Assembly: GCF_000732615.1 (NCBI RefSeq)
Contig: NZ_JPGL01000060.1
Span: 1 to 64,000, forward strand
Direction of reading: 5' to 3'
From: Burkholderia paludis
Lineage (GTDB): Bacteria; Pseudomonadota; Gammaproteobacteria; Burkholderiales; Burkholderiaceae
Length of the DNA stretch: 64,000 nt
Notes under the pieces: generated by a model
Database searches by the model: none
What the model was told of the DNA's origin: nothing
The model's input: only the letters and a program-made list of their open reading frames with translations
Shown here: piece by piece, positions 27,893-39,779 of the stretch
How positions within the stretch are numbered: the stretch's first letter is position 1
Layout: every line of letters starts with the position of its first letter
Program-made: the position numbers and the translations under genes

Positions 27893-27931
27893 GCCGCCGC
27901 CTTCCCGTTACGGGGGCGGCGGCTTTTTTTT
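27893..27931 (+). terminator. Intrinsic terminator after the cytochrome/YceI operon
   Basis: Perfect 9-bp stem GCCGCCGCC/GGCGGCGGC (27893-27901 with 27915-27923), 13-base loop and a run of eight T. Confidence 0.92.
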
Positions 27932-27938
27932 GCGCGCC

Positions 27939-27944
27939 TATAAT
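27939..27944 (+). promoter_or_regulatory. Candidate -10 element for the MHS transporter
   Basis: A perfect TATAAT lies eight bases after the preceding terminator and 89 bases before the transporter ATG. The -35 position falls in the terminator stem and does not match consensus, so activator help or a different start is possible. Confidence 0.4.
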
Positions 27945-28032
27945 CGCCCGAGCGCCGTTCGCGGCGCGGCGGCAAGCCGATGGCGCTGGACGGCCGCCGC
28001 ACACAGAACGTACAACGACAAGGAGATCGCCG

Positions 28033-29310
28033 ATGCATGCCGCCACGCAGTCCCGTTCCATTGCCTCGTCGCCGCGCGTGTGGCGCGCGGTGGTCGCCGC
28101 GTCGATCGGCAATGCGCTCGAGTGGTTCGATCTCGTCGTCTACGGCTTCTTCGCGGTGACCATCGCGAAGCTGTTCTTCCCGGCCGGCAACGACACCGTG
28201 TCGCTGCTGCTCACGCTCGGCACGTTCGGCGTGTCGTTCTTCATGCGGCCGCTCGGCGCGATCGTGCTCGGCGCGTATGCCGACCGCGCGGGCCGCAAGG
28301 CCGCGCTCACGCTGTCGATCCTGCTGATGATGGTCGGCACGCTGATCATCGCGGTGCTGCCGACCTACGACACGATCGGCGTCGCGGCGCCGCTGATCCT
28401 CGTCGCCGCGCGGCTGATGCAGGGCTTCTCGGCCGGCGGCGAGTTCGGCAGCGCGACCGCGTTCCTCGCCGAGCACGTGCCGGGGCGGCGCGGCTTCTTC
28501 GCGAGCTGGCAGGTCGCGAGCCAGGGCTTCACGACGCTGCTCGCCGCCGGCTTCGGCACCGTGCTGAACGCGCAGCTCACGGCCGCGCAGATGGCGTCGT
28601 GGGGCTGGCGTGTGCCGTTCTTCTTCGGGCTGCTGCTCGGGCCGGTCGCGTACTACATCCGCAAGAAGGTCGACGAGACGCCCGAGTTCCTGGCCGCCGA
28701 GGGCACCGCGAACCCGTTACGCGACACGTTCGCGTCGCACAAGGCGCGGCTGGTTGCCGCGATGGGCGCGGTCGTGCTCGGCACCGTCGCGACCTATCTC
28801 GTGCTGTTCATGCCGACCTACGGCGTGAAGCAGCTCGGCCTCGCGCCGTCGGCCGCGTTCGCGGCGATCCTCGTCGTCGGCGTGATCCAGATGGCGTTCG
28901 CGCCGCTGGTGGGCCACTGGTCGGACACCTACGGCCGCGTGCGCGTGATGATCGCGCCGGCCGTCGGCATCCTCGTGCTGATCTACCCGGCGTTCGCGTA
29001 CCTGGTCGCGCATCCGGGCTTCGGTACGTTGATCGCGCTGCAGGTGCTGCTCGCGTTCCTGATGACGGGCTATTTCGCGGCGCTGCCGGGCCTGCTGTCC
29101 GAGGTCTTCCCGGTGCAGACGCGCACGACCGGGATGTCGCTCGCGTACAACGTCGCGGTGACGATCTTCGGCGGCTTCGGGCCGTTCATCATCGCGTGGC
29201 TGATCCGCGCGACCGGGATGAAGACCGCACCGAGCTTCTACTTGATGTTCGCGGCCGTGCTGAGCCTCGTGGCGCTGGTGGTGTTGCGCCGGCGCTTCGG
29301 GTTCCGCTGA
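28033..29310 (+). CDS. MHS-family MFS transporter (metabolite:proton symporter)
   Basis: A 425-residue inner-membrane transporter with about twelve hydrophobic segments. The opening SIGNALEWFDLVVYGFFA and the loop motif YADRAGRKAALT are typical of the metabolite:H+ symporter (MHS) subfamily, which includes citrate, alpha-ketoglutarate, shikimate and proline/betaine carriers. RLMQGFSAGGEFGSA in helix 4 is also diagnostic. AAGGAG precedes the ATG. Substrate cannot be assigned; citrate/tricarboxylate-type is a guess. It ends 12 bases from the convergent S41 peptidase. Confidence 0.9.
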   Translation: MHAATQSRSIASSPRVWRAVVAASIGNALEWFDLVVYGFFAVTIAKLFFPAGNDTVSLLLTLGTFGVSFFMRPLGAIVLGAYADRAGRKAALTLSILLMMVGTLIIAVLPTYDTIGVAAPLILVAARLMQGFSAGGEFGSATAFLAEHVPGRRGFFASWQVASQGFTTLLAAGFGTVLNAQLTAAQMASWGWRVPFFFGLLLGPVAYYIRKKVDETPEFLAAEGTANPLRDTFASHKARLVAAMGAVVLGTVATYLVLFMPTYGVKQLGLAPSAAFAAILVVGVIQMAFAPLVGHWSDTYGRVRVMIAPAVGILVLIYPAFAYLVAHPGFGTLIALQVLLAFLMTGYFAALPGLLSEVFPVQTRTTGMSLAYNVAVTIFGGFGPFIIAWLIRATGMKTAPSFYLMFAAVLSLVALVVLRRRFGFR

Positions 29311-29322
29311 GCGGGCGGCGCG

Positions 29323-30855
29323 TCAGCTGCCGGCACGCTCGCACACGGGCTGTGCGGGCATCAGTCGCGCCGGCGCGTCGACGGTGCGCACCGGGCGCCC
29401 CGCGAGCGCGGCGAGCGCCTGCCGAAGCTGCCAGTCGGCGGCCGTGCCGAACGCACGTTGCGGCAGGGCCGCGCTCCTCGACGTGTCGACCTTCGCGCGC
29501 ACGCGCGCGTCGCGCAGCTTCTGGCGGTCCTTGCGCACCTGCGCGAACGGGTCGGGCGCCAGCCGGTCCGCATACGGTGCGCGGGCGAGGTCGGCTTCCC
29601 GGTACCACAGCAGCACGCCGTCGACGTCCGAGTCGCGGCGCGGCGGCACGAGCCAGTCCGGCACGACGCCGTAGCCGTCCATCGGGCAGCCGTTCGGCCG
29701 CAGGTTGCGCGCGAACGTGAAATTCAGGCGCGTGCCGTCGATCAGGTCGACGCCCGTCTGCGCGAGCCCCTTCCCGTAGGTCGGCATGCCGAGCAGCTTC
29801 GCGCGGCCGAGGTCCTTCAGCGCGGCCGCGGTCGCCTCGGCGGCCGACGCGCTCTGCCCGTCGACGAGCACGACGAGCGGCACGGTGCGCCACCAGTCGT
29901 CGGCCTGCAGCGGCGCGAGCGGGTCCTGCCCGTGCATGACCGGCAGTTCGTAGTCGGGCCAGTTGGTCGTGTAGCGGCGGCGGTGGGCGTCGTCGCGCTC
30001 GACCGTCACCATCGCGGTGCGGTCGCGCCCGGCGAACAGCGCGGTGATGCCGATCGCCGCATTGAGCGCGCCGCCGCCATTGATGCGCAGATCCAGAATC
30101 ATGCCCTTCACCGGCGGGCCCGTGCGGCGCGCGGCCTGCACCGCGTCGATGTAGTCGCCGACCGCAGGCTCCGGAAAGCTCGACAGCCGCGTGTACAGGA
30201 TGTCGCCGTCGAGCCGTTTCGCGATCGCCGGATGCGGCTTGACGATCGCCCGCACGGGCGCGAAGTTCAGCACCGTGTGTTGCGGGCCGCGCTGCACCGT
30301 GAGCCTGAGCGGGACGCCCGCGTCGCCTTTCGCGAGTTTCACGATCTCGGCGCTGTCGATGCCGACGACGCTCCTGTCGTTCATCGCGACCACGAGATCG
30401 TCGGGGCGCACGCCGGCCTGCTCGGCGGGCGCGTCGGGAATCACGTCGATGATGTGCAGTCCGTCGGGGCGCGTCTCGAACACGATCCCGATGCCCGGCG
30501 TGCCGTCGCGCGCGCGCCGCTCGTCGTCGAGCTGCTCCAGCCGCTCCTTCGCGTTGAAGAAGCGTGCGTACGGCAGTGTCTTGATGCCGTCGTGCACCGT
30601 GGCGTCGAGCAGTGCGCCGATGTCGATGTCGGTCAGGTGCTGCTTCTTCAGGAGTTCGACCGCCGCCTTCAGTTCGCAGAGCTGCGGTTCCCAGTCGTGC
30701 GGGCAGGGCGACGGCGGCGGCGAAGCGGCGGGAAGCGAAGCGGCGGCCGGCGCGGACGCCGGTTGCGCGCCGGCCGCCGATGCATGCGGCAGCAGCACGG
30801 CCGCGACGGTTGCGCAGGCGGCGAGGCGACGAACGATAAACGTGGCAGGCATCAT
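29323..30855 (-). CDS. S41-family serine peptidase with PDZ domain (exported)
   Basis: A 510-residue protein with a signal peptide (MMPATFIVRRLAACATVAAVLLPHASA region). A PDZ domain lies at about 130-200 (GIGIVFETRPDGLHIIDVIPDAPAEQAG), followed by an S41 catalytic domain. The Ser/Lys dyad is visible as DGQSASAAEATAAAL (Ser) and GMPTYGKGLAQT (Lys). It is related to C-terminal processing proteases but lacks the usual long tail. Substrate unknown. The start at 30855 or 30852 (two ATGs in a row) leads into the signal peptide; upstream sequence in frame is not conserved-looking. Confidence 0.86.
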   Translation of the reverse strand: MMPATFIVRRLAACATVAAVLLPHASAAGAQPASAPAAASLPAASPPPSPCPHDWEPQLCELKAAVELLKKQHLTDIDIGALLDATVHDGIKTLPYARFFNAKERLEQLDDERRARDGTPGIGIVFETRPDGLHIIDVIPDAPAEQAGVRPDDLVVAMNDRSVVGIDSAEIVKLAKGDAGVPLRLTVQRGPQHTVLNFAPVRAIVKPHPAIAKRLDGDILYTRLSSFPEPAVGDYIDAVQAARRTGPPVKGMILDLRINGGGALNAAIGITALFAGRDRTAMVTVERDDAHRRRYTTNWPDYELPVMHGQDPLAPLQADDWWRTVPLVVLVDGQSASAAEATAAALKDLGRAKLLGMPTYGKGLAQTGVDLIDGTRLNFTFARNLRPNGCPMDGYGVVPDWLVPPRRDSDVDGVLLWYREADLARAPYADRLAPDPFAQVRKDRQKLRDARVRAKVDTSRSAALPQRAFGTAADWQLRQALAALAGRPVRTVDAPARLMPAQPVCERAGS

Positions 30856-30999
30856 CGGGACAGCAGGCTCGAACGGGTGGCGAGGGGCGCCCGGCCGCAC
30901 GCGACCGTCAGGCCGCGGGGAAGGGCGGAGACGATTGTAGCCGACGCGCGTGACGGCGCAGGTCGGGCCAGCCGCGCGTCGCACGGCGGCGCGGGCATG

Positions 31000-31025
31000 A
31001 AAAAACCGGCCCGACGGGCCGGTTT
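31000..31025 (-). terminator. Intrinsic terminator after secF
   Basis: Stem CCGGCCC/GGGCCGG (31006-31012 with 31016-31022) with a 3-base loop. On the minus strand it is followed by six T. It closes the yajC-secD-secF transcript. Confidence 0.9.
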
Positions 31026-31051
31026 GGGTCCTTGCCGAAACGGCGCGGTGC

Positions 31052-32002
31052 TTACACCTGCGCGCCGGCGTTGGGATCGTCCGGATCGTGCGCGGTCTTC
31101 TTTTCCTTGACCAGGTCTTCGCGCTTGATGCCGAGCCACATCGCGAGCGAGCCCGCGACGAACACCGACGAGTAGATGCCGAACATGATGCCGACCGTCA
31201 GCGCGAGTGCGAAGTAGTGCAGCGTCGGGCCGCCGAAGAAGAACATCGACAGCACCATCATTTCGGTCGACGTGTGCGTGATGATGGTTCGCGACATCGT
31301 GGTCGTGATCGCGTGGTTGATCACTTCCTGCACGCTCATCTTGCGTTCGCGGCGGAACGTCTCGCGGATCCGGTCGAAGATGACGACCGACTCGTTGACC
31401 GAGTAGCCGAGCACCGCGAGGATCGCCGCGAGCACCGCCAGCGAGAACTCCCACTGGAAGAACGCGAAGAAGCCGAGAATGATCACGACGTCGTGCAGGT
31501 TGGCGATGATGCCGGCCACCGCGTACTTCCATTCGAAGCGGAACGACAGGTAGATCACGATGCCGATCACGACGCAGGCGAGCGCGAGCAGGCCGTCGGT
31601 CGCGAGCTCCCGGCCGACCTGCGGGCCGACGAACTCGACGCGCTGCAGCGTGACGTCCGGGCTCTGCGCCTTCAGCGCGCCCATCACCTGGTCGCTCTGC
31701 TGCGCGGACGTGAGGCCTTCCTTCAGTTGCAGGCGGATCAGCACGTTGCGCGACGTGCCGAAGTTCTGCACCTGCGCGTCGGCGTAGCCGAGCTTGCCGA
31801 GCGTCGCGCGCACCGGTTCGAGTTCGGCGGCCTGCTGGTACTGCACCTCGATCACCGTACCGCCGGTGAATTCGACGGACAGGTGCAGCCCGCGGTGGAA
31901 CAGGAAGAACACGGCGGCGAGGAACGTGACCAGCGAGATCACGTTGAACACCAGCGCGTGCCGCATGAACGGAATGTCTTTACGGATGCGGAAAAATTCC
32001 AT
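31052..32002 (-). CDS. secF: Protein translocase subunit SecF
   Basis: A 316-residue six-helix inner-membrane protein. With SecD it uses the proton gradient to pull preproteins through SecYEG on the periplasmic side. SecF signatures are VEFTGGTVIEVQY in the first periplasmic region and GYSVNESVVIFDRIRE in the membrane part. It lies 18 bases after secD and is last in the operon. Confidence 0.97.
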   Translation of the reverse strand: MEFFRIRKDIPFMRHALVFNVISLVTFLAAVFFLFHRGLHLSVEFTGGTVIEVQYQQAAELEPVRATLGKLGYADAQVQNFGTSRNVLIRLQLKEGLTSAQQSDQVMGALKAQSPDVTLQRVEFVGPQVGRELATDGLLALACVVIGIVIYLSFRFEWKYAVAGIIANLHDVVIILGFFAFFQWEFSLAVLAAILAVLGYSVNESVVIFDRIRETFRRERKMSVQEVINHAITTTMSRTIITHTSTEMMVLSMFFFGGPTLHYFALALTVGIMFGIYSSVFVAGSLAMWLGIKREDLVKEKKTAHDPDDPNAGAQV

Positions 32003-32020
32003 GGTCTCGTCTCCGGGGCC

Positions 32021-34045
32021 TTATTGGGTCGAGCCCGGTTTCTTCGGCGACACGCCTTGCTGCGCACGGTTGCGCAGTTGCGGCTTGCCGGCGCGCGGCG
32101 CGTTGCCCTTCGCCGGGGCGGCGAGCTTCGCGGCGCGCGCGGTATCGGTCGATTCGTCCGCGTCGGAGAACGACGCGGCGGCGGCAGCGGCGCCTTCCGG
32201 CTTCCACACCTGGCCGATCGCGAGCGACTTCAGCTTCTTGCGGCCGCCGTACCAGAGGTTGACGATCCCGCGCGAGAAGAACACCGCGGAGAACATCGAC
32301 GTCAGGATGCCGAGGCAGTGCACGATCGCGAACGCGCGCACCGGGCCCGAGCCGAACGCGAGCAGCGCGAGGCCGGCGATCAGCGTCGTGACGTTCGAGT
32401 CGAGAATCGTCGCCCACGCATGCGCGTAGCCGGACTGGATCGCGAGCTGCGGCGGCTGGCCGGCGCGCAGTTCTTCACGCACGCGCTCGTTGATCAGCAC
32501 GTTCGAATCGATCGCCATGCCGAGCGCGAGCGCGATGGCGGCGATACCGGGCAGCGTCAGCGTCGCCTGCATCAGCGACAGTACGGCGACGAGCAGCAGC
32601 AGGTTCACCGACAGGCCGATCACCGAGATCACGCCGAACAGCATGTAGTACGCGATCATGAACACGGCGATCGCGCAGAAGCCCCAGATCACCGAGTGGA
32701 CGCCCATCTTGATGTTGTCGGCGCCGAGGCTCGGGCCGATCGTGCGTTCCTCGATGATGTCCATCGGCGCGGCGAGCGAGCCGGCGCGCAGCAGCAGCGC
32801 GAGGTCGGCTGCGGCTTGCGGCGTCGGCTGGCCCGTGATCTGGAAGCGGTCGCCGAGTTCCGACTGGATCGTCGCGACCGTCAGCACTTCACCCTTGCCC
32901 TTCTCGAACAGCACCATCGCCATCGGCTTGCCGATGTTCTCGCGCGACACCGCGCGCACCGAGCGGCCGCCGGCCGAATCGAGGCGGATGTTGACGGACG
33001 GACGCTGGTGGTCGTCGAAGCCGGCCGACGCGTCGATGATGCGGTCGCCGGTGAAGATCACGTCCTTCTTCAGCAGCACGGGCGCCTGGTTGCCCTGCGT
33101 GAACAGCTCCTCGCCCGGCGGCACAGGGTCGTTCGGGTTCGGGTGCGTGTTGATCGGGTCGGCGAGGCGCGCCTCGAGCGTCGCGGTGCGGCCGATGATG
33201 TCCTTCGCCTTCGCGGTGTCCTGCACGCCCGGCAGTTCGACCACGATGCGGTCGCTGCCCTGCTGCTGCAGGATCGGCTCCGACACGCCGAGTTCGTTCA
33301 CGCGGTTGTGGAGCGTCGTCAGGTTCTGCTTGAGCGCGGCGTCCTCGACGGACTTCTGCACGGCCGGCGTGAACGTGCCGACGACCTGCGTGCCGCCGCC
33401 GCCGGGCTGGGTCGCCCATTGCAGTTCGGTGATCGAGGCGGCGAGCGCCTGGCGCGCCTGGTCGGCCGTCTGCGCATCGCTGAAGTTGACGACGACGGAC
33501 TGGTCGACGCGGCTCACGCCGCCGTCGCGGATGTTCTTGTCGCGCAGCAGCGTGCGTGCGTCGGACGCGTCGGAGTCGAGCTTCTTCGTGAGCGCGCCGG
33601 TCATGTCGACCTGGAGCAGGAAGTGGACGCCGCCGCGCAGGTCGAGGCCGAGATACATCGGCAGCGCGTGCAGGGCGGTCAGCCAGCGCGGCGACGCACT
33701 CTGCAGGTTCAGGGCGACGACGTACTGCGGATCGTTCGGGTCGGCGTTCAGCGACTTCTGCAGCAGGTCCTTGACGCGCAGCTGCGTATCGGTGTCCTTC
33801 AGGCGCACGCGGATGTTCGCGTTGGTCGCCGTGTTCTCGAAGGTGACGTCGTCCGGCGTGATCTGCGCGGAAGCGAGCGCCGATTCGACCTGGGTCAGCG
33901 TGGTCGAGTCGAGCTTGACCGTGGCCTTGCCGCTCGACACCTGCACCGCCGGCGCTTCGCCGAAGAAGTTGGGCAATGTGTACAGAAGGCCGATGGCGAG
34001 CGCCACGACCATCACGACATATTTCCAGAGTGGATAACGATTCAT
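32021..34045 (-). CDS. secD: Protein translocase subunit SecD
   Basis: A 674-residue partner of SecF. It has an N-terminal membrane helix, the periplasmic P1 head beginning LGLDLRGGVHFLLQVDM, and C-terminal helices containing ALGMAIDSNVLINERVRE. A C-terminal extension after the last helix is Ala/Lys/Pro-rich and longer than in E. coli SecD (615 residues). It sits between yajC (106-base gap) and secF. Confidence 0.97.
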   Translation of the reverse strand: MNRYPLWKYVVMVVALAIGLLYTLPNFFGEAPAVQVSSGKATVKLDSTTLTQVESALASAQITPDDVTFENTATNANIRVRLKDTDTQLRVKDLLQKSLNADPNDPQYVVALNLQSASPRWLTALHALPMYLGLDLRGGVHFLLQVDMTGALTKKLDSDASDARTLLRDKNIRDGGVSRVDQSVVVNFSDAQTADQARQALAASITELQWATQPGGGGTQVVGTFTPAVQKSVEDAALKQNLTTLHNRVNELGVSEPILQQQGSDRIVVELPGVQDTAKAKDIIGRTATLEARLADPINTHPNPNDPVPPGEELFTQGNQAPVLLKKDVIFTGDRIIDASAGFDDHQRPSVNIRLDSAGGRSVRAVSRENIGKPMAMVLFEKGKGEVLTVATIQSELGDRFQITGQPTPQAAADLALLLRAGSLAAPMDIIEERTIGPSLGADNIKMGVHSVIWGFCAIAVFMIAYYMLFGVISVIGLSVNLLLLVAVLSLMQATLTLPGIAAIALALGMAIDSNVLINERVREELRAGQPPQLAIQSGYAHAWATILDSNVTTLIAGLALLAFGSGPVRAFAIVHCLGILTSMFSAVFFSRGIVNLWYGGRKKLKSLAIGQVWKPEGAAAAAASFSDADESTDTARAAKLAAPAKGNAPRAGKPQLRNRAQQGVSPKKPGSTQ

Positions 34046-34151
34046 GAGGGAGCCGAACGGGTGGTTGGCGTGAAAGCGTCGCGTCCGGCGCCGCGGCGGC
34101 CCCCTCGGTCGGGCGGGCGCGGCGCGGGGAGCCGGACGCTCGGTGAAGGGC

Positions 34152-34475
34152 TTACAGCGACTTGATCGTGCCCTTCGGCAGAATGGTCGTGACAGCGGCC
34201 TTCTGCACGGTGATTTCGGTGCCTTCGGCGATCTCGACGCCGATGTAGCCTTCGGTGACCTTCGTCACCTTGCCCACGAGGCCGCCGCTCGTGACGACTT
34301 CGTCGCCCTTGGCCATGGCCGCGAGCATGTTGCGGTGCTCCTTCTGACGCTTCATCTGCGGACGGATCATGATGAAGTAGAGCACGGCAAACATCAGGAT
34401 GAGCGGCAGGAAGCTCATCAGGCTCGATTCGGCGCCACCGGCACCTTGCGCGAACGCGTTGGAAATGAACGGCAC
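34152..34475 (-). CDS. yajC: Sec translocon accessory protein YajC
   Basis: A 107-residue single-helix inner-membrane protein that associates with SecDF and YidC. The helix MSFLPLILMFAVLYFIMIRPQ is followed by the conserved KRQKEHRNMLAAMAKGDEVVTSGG. It lies downstream of tgt after 232 bases, as in the conserved queA-tgt-yajC-secDF neighbourhood. Confidence 0.97.
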   Translation of the reverse strand: MPFISNAFAQGAGGAESSLMSFLPLILMFAVLYFIMIRPQMKRQKEHRNMLAAMAKGDEVVTSGGLVGKVTKVTEGYIGVEIAEGTEITVQKAAVTTILPKGTIKSL

Positions 34476-34707
34476 TTGGTCTCTCCGTAGGGGAAGATCG
34501 AAAAATAAGCCGGTTATTCTACCACCGGCCCCATGCGCAAACGGATCGGCAAATGCGCTTTCGGATCAAGCTGTTAAAGCGCGAACCGATACCGTTACGG
34601 CGTGTATGGAAAGGCAATTGTAATATTTGGCGGTCGCGGCTGGCCACTGGAACGCGTCAATTAGTACACGTCCTATGTGACGTGCCGCCGCGCGGGCGGC
34701 CGGCCCG

Positions 34708-36036
<1,329 letters not shown>

Positions 36037-37104
36037 TCAGGCGCCCGCCGCCTCCGGCGTGTCGCGCCGCGTGAGCAGCATCGCGTCGCCGTAGCTGAAG
36101 AAGCGGTAGCGTTCGTCGATCGCGTGCCGGTACGCGGCGCGGATCGTCTCGACGCCGGCGAACGCGGACACGAGCATCAGCAGCGTCGACTTCGGCAGGT
36201 GGAAGTTCGTGACGAGCCGGTCGACCACGCGGAAACGGTAGCCGGGCGTGATGAAGATGTCGGTCTCGGCCTGCGCGGCCGCGAGCGGGCGGCCCGCTTC
36301 GTCGGCCGCGCGCGCGGCCGCTTCGAGCGCGCGCATCGACGTCGTGCCGACCGCGATCACGTTGCCGCCGCGCGCGCGGGTCGCGGCGATCCGGTCGACG
36401 AGCGCCTGCGGCAGGTCGTACCACTCGCTGTGCATCTTGTGCTCGGCGATGTTGTCGACGCGCACCGGCTGGAACGTGCCCGCGCCGACGTGCAGCGTCA
36501 GCGTCGCGCGCTCGACGCCCATCGCGTCGAGCTTCGCGAGCAGCGGCTGGTCGAAGTGCAGCCCGGCCGTCGGCGCGGCGACCGCGCCCGGGTTGCTCGC
36601 GTAGACGGTCTGGTAGCGCGTCTCGTCGGTCGCGTCGGGATCGTGCTCGATATACGGCGGCAGCGGCAGGCGCCCGTACTGCTCGATCAGCTCGAGGCAC
36701 GGCGCGGGGAAGTGCAGCGTGAAGAACGGCTCGACGCGCTCGCCGACCGTCACGTCGAAGGCGTCGGCGAGACGCAGCGTCGTGCCGGCGCCCGGCGACT
36801 TGCTCGCGCGGATCTGCGCGAGCGCCGTGTGTGTGCCCGTCACGCGCTCGACCAGCACCTCGATCTTGCCGCCGCTGGCCTTCTGGCCGAAGAAGCGCGC
36901 CTTCAGCACCTTGGTATCGTTGAACACGAGCAGGTCGCCGGGCGCGATGCACGACGGCAGCTCGGTGAAATGCCGGTCGACGAGGCGCGCGGGCTCGACG
37001 GCGCCGTCGACCTCGAGCAGGCGGCTCGCGGTGCGGTCGGGCAGCGCGGTTTGCGCGATCAGCTCGGGCGGCAGATTGAAATCGAAATCGGAAAGCGTGA
37101 ACAT
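36037..37104 (-). CDS. queA: S-adenosylmethionine:tRNA ribosyltransferase-isomerase QueA
   Basis: A 355-residue enzyme that builds epoxyqueuosine on tRNA from preQ1 and the ribosyl group of SAM. Conserved segments include [12 protein letters not shown] at the start, [26 protein letters not shown] and [18 protein letters not shown]. The start at 37104 ([12 protein letters not shown]) matches the family; the frame is open 183 bases further upstream without similarity. It is the first gene of the queA-tgt-yajC-secDF cluster and diverges from recG across 167 bases. Confidence 0.96.
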   Translation of the reverse strand: MFTLSDFDFNLPPELIAQTALPDRTASRLLEVDGAVEPARLVDRHFTELPSCIAPGDLLVFNDTKVLKARFFGQKASGGKIEVLVERVTGTHTALAQIRASKSPGAGTTLRLADAFDVTVGERVEPFFTLHFPAPCLELIEQYGRLPLPPYIEHDPDATDETRYQTVYASNPGAVAAPTAGLHFDQPLLAKLDAMGVERATLTLHVGAGTFQPVRVDNIAEHKMHSEWYDLPQALVDRIAATRARGGNVIAVGTTSMRALEAAARAADEAGRPLAAAQAETDIFITPGYRFRVVDRLVTNFHLPKSTLLMLVSAFAGVETIRAAYRHAIDERYRFFSYGDAMLLTRRDTPEAAGA

Positions 37105-37271
37105 GCGGGCTGGTTCGAAACGGCCGGCGGGCGTCGCCGGCAGGGCGGAAACGCGTAATCGGGGCGCGCGAGCCGCTATGATGGCGGGATGCGCGGCCTG
37201 GCCGGCGTCGTTCGTTCGGGCGACGTGAAAGCCGCTATTGTACTTGCCTTGCGAAGCACCCAGACGATCCG

Positions 37272-39653
37272 ATGCCTGTGTCACCACGCCGTTCCTCCGC
37301 TGCCGTTGCCGATTCCGCCGATCCGTTCGACGCGGAGGATGGGGTGTTACCCGCGCGCGGCGCGGGGGAGCGCGACGTGGCGGCGCACGATCCGGCGGAA
37401 CCTGGCGCGGGCGAGCGCGACGCGGCGGAGCGGGCCGCCCCGCGCCGCGCCGGCCCGAAGCGCGGCGCCGACGGGCGGCTCGCGCAGCCGGCCGCGGCCG
37501 ACGCGGCGCCCGACGCCGAACACGCCGCCGCGGGCGACGCAGCGGGAGCGGCCGGCGCGAAGCGCAAGAAAAAGGCCGCCGCCGACAAGCCCGTGAAGAC
37601 CGCCGACAAGCTCGCGAAGCTCGGCCTCACGCGCTCGATCGATCTCGTGCTGCATCTGCCGATGCGCTACGAGGACGAAACCACGCTCACGCCGATCGGC
37701 GAGCTGCTGCCGGGCGGCATCGCGCAGGCCGAAGGCGTCGTGTTCGACAACGAGGTCGCGTACCGGCCGCGCCGCCAGCTCGTCGTGAAGATCCAGGACG
37801 ACGACGGCGAGCACCTGGTGCTGCGCTTCCTGAATTTCTACGGCTCGCAGGTCAAGCAGATGGCCGTCGGCCAGCGGCTGCGCGTGCGCGGCGACGTGCG
37901 CGGCGGCTTCTTCGGGATGGAGATGGTGCATCCGGCGGTGCGCGTCGTCGAGGCGGATGCGCCGCTGCCGCAGGTGCTCACGCCCGTCTATCCGAGCACG
38001 GCCGGGGTGTCGCAGGCCTATCTGCGCAAGGCGATCGAGAACGCGGTCGAGCGCACGCCGCTGCCCGAGCTGCTGCCGCCCGAGATCGAGCGCGATTACC
38101 TGAAGCCGCTCGGCGTGCCGTCGCTCGAGCAGGCGGTGCGCATCCTGCACCATCCGGGCGTCGATTCCGACGAGGCCGCGCTGATGGACGGCTCGCATCC
38201 GGCGTGGACGCGCATCAAGTTCGAGGAACTGCTCGCGCAGCAACTGTCGCTCAAGCGCGCGCACGAGGAGCGCCGCACGCGCGCGGCGCCCGCGATGCCG
38301 CGCCGCACGGCGAGCGATGCCGATGCGCTGACGACCCGGTTCTACGCGGCGCTGCCGTTCACGCTGACGGGCGCGCAGTCGCGCGTCGTCGACGAGATCG
38401 CGCAGGATCTGACGCTCGCGCACCCGATGCAGCGCCTGCTGCAGGGCGACGTCGGCAGCGGCAAGACCGTCGTCGCGGCGCTGGCCGCCACGCAGGCGAT
38501 CGACGCCGGCTACCAGGCCGCGCTGATGGCGCCTACCGAAATCCTCGCGGAACAGCACGCACGCAAGTTGCGCGCGTGGCTCGAGCCGCTCGGCGTCACG
38601 GTGGCGTGGCTCGCGGGCAGCCTGAAGGCGAAGGAGAAGCGGGCGGCGATCGAGGCGGCCGCGCTGGGCACCGCGCAGCTCGTGATCGGCACGCACGCGA
38701 TCATCCAGGACACGGTCGAATTCGCGCGGCTCGGCCTCGTGATCGTCGACGAGCAGCACCGCTTCGGCGTCGAGCAGCGGCTCGCGCTGCGCGCGAAGGC
38801 CGCGAACGCGGCCAACGGCGCCCGCGATTTCCAGCCGCACCAGCTGATGATGTCGGCCACGCCGATTCCGCGCACGCTCGCGATGACGTACTACGCGGAT
38901 CTCGAGGTCTCGACGATCGACGAACTGCCGCCGGGCCGCACGCCCGTGCTGACGCGTCTCGTCGGCGACGCGCGGCGCGAGGAGGTGATCGCCCGCGTGC
39001 GCGAGGCGGCGCTGACGGGGCGCCAAGTGTACTGGGTCTGCCCGTTGATCGAGGAGAGCGAGACGCTGCAGCTGCAGACGGCCGTCGAGACCTACGAGAC
39101 GCTGGCCGCCGCGCTGCCCGAGCTGAAGGTCGGGCTCGTGCACGGCCGGCTGTCGCCGGCCGACAAGGCGGCCGTGATGGACGCGTTCACGCGCAACGAG
39201 GTGCAGCTGCTCGTCGCGACGACCGTGATCGAGGTCGGCGTCGACGTGCCGAACGCATCGCTGATGGTGATCGAGCACGCGGAACGCTTCGGCCTCGCGC
39301 AGCTGCACCAGCTGCGCGGCCGCGTCGGGCGCGGCACCGCGGCGTCGGTGTGCGTGCTGCTGTACACGGGGCCGCTGTCGATCGCCGGCCGCGAGCGGCT
39401 GAAGACGATGCGCGAGACGACCGACGGCTTCGAGATCGCCCGCCGCGACCTCGAGATCCGCGGCCCCGGCGAATTCCTGGGGGCGCGCCAGTCGGGCGCG
39501 GCGATGCTGCGTTTTGCGAACCTCGAGACCGACGGCTGGCTGATCGATCCGGCCCGCGAAGCCGCGACGCGGCTGATCGCCGCGTACCCCGGCGTCGTCA
39601 CGCAGCATCTCGCGCGCTGGCTCGGCGCGCGGGAACAGTACCTGAAGGCCTGA
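37272..39653 (+). CDS. recG: ATP-dependent DNA helicase RecG with N-terminal extension
   Basis: A 793-residue superfamily 2 helicase that regresses stalled replication forks and remodels branched DNA. The wedge domain starts near residue 110 ([20 protein letters not shown]). Walker A is [11 protein letters not shown], the DEAD-type box is IVDEQHRF, and motif VI is QLRGRVGR. About 105 residues of Ala/Asp/Glu/Arg-rich low-complexity sequence precede the wedge domain; E. coli RecG (693 residues) lacks these. A GTG near residue 108 is an alternative start. oxyR follows. Confidence 0.95.
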   Translation: MPVSPRRSSAAVADSADPFDAEDGVLPARGAGERDVAAHDPAEPGAGERDAAERAAPRRAGPKRGADGRLAQPAAADAAPDAEHAAAGDAAGAAGAKRKKKAAADKPVKTADKLAKLGLTRSIDLVLHLPMRYEDETTLTPIGELLPGGIAQAEGVVFDNEVAYRPRRQLVVKIQDDDGEHLVLRFLNFYGSQVKQMAVGQRLRVRGDVRGGFFGMEMVHPAVRVVEADAPLPQVLTPVYPSTAGVSQAYLRKAIENAVERTPLPELLPPEIERDYLKPLGVPSLEQAVRILHHPGVDSDEAALMDGSHPAWTRIKFEELLAQQLSLKRAHEERRTRAAPAMPRRTASDADALTTRFYAALPFTLTGAQSRVVDEIAQDLTLAHPMQRLLQGDVGSGKTVVAALAATQAIDAGYQAALMAPTEILAEQHARKLRAWLEPLGVTVAWLAGSLKAKEKRAAIEAAALGTAQLVIGTHAIIQDTVEFARLGLVIVDEQHRFGVEQRLALRAKAANAANGARDFQPHQLMMSATPIPRTLAMTYYADLEVSTIDELPPGRTPVLTRLVGDARREEVIARVREAALTGRQVYWVCPLIEESETLQLQTAVETYETLAAALPELKVGLVHGRLSPADKAAVMDAFTRNEVQLLVATTVIEVGVDVPNASLMVIEHAERFGLAQLHQLRGRVGRGTAASVCVLLYTGPLSIAGRERLKTMRETTDGFEIARRDLEIRGPGEFLGARQSGAAMLRFANLETDGWLIDPAREAATRLIAAYPGVVTQHLARWLGAREQYLKA

Positions 39654-39712
39654 TCCGCAGGCTGAGGCCGGGTTTGAAACGGCCGTTCGACGTATTCCGA
39701 TATACAGAGAAC

Positions 39713-39742
39713 TTGGCGAACCGGTGTCACAGGGTGTATAAA
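39713..39742 (+). promoter_or_regulatory. Probable sigma70 promoter of oxyR
   Basis: TTGGCG (39713-39718), an 18-bp spacer and TATAAA (39737-39742), in a locally AT-rich region 38 bases before the oxyR ATG. CTATCGCATG just downstream could be part of an autoregulatory OxyR site but is too degenerate to claim. Confidence 0.6.
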
Positions 39743-39779
39743 TTAAACCTATCGCATGTATATCCCTGATTGACCCACA

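Noticed and set aside
34476-34707. Possible translation-arrest (SecM/VemP-like) regulator upstream of yajC-secDF
   Set aside because: Short frames there lack signal peptides, arrest-like motifs and good ribosome binding sites.
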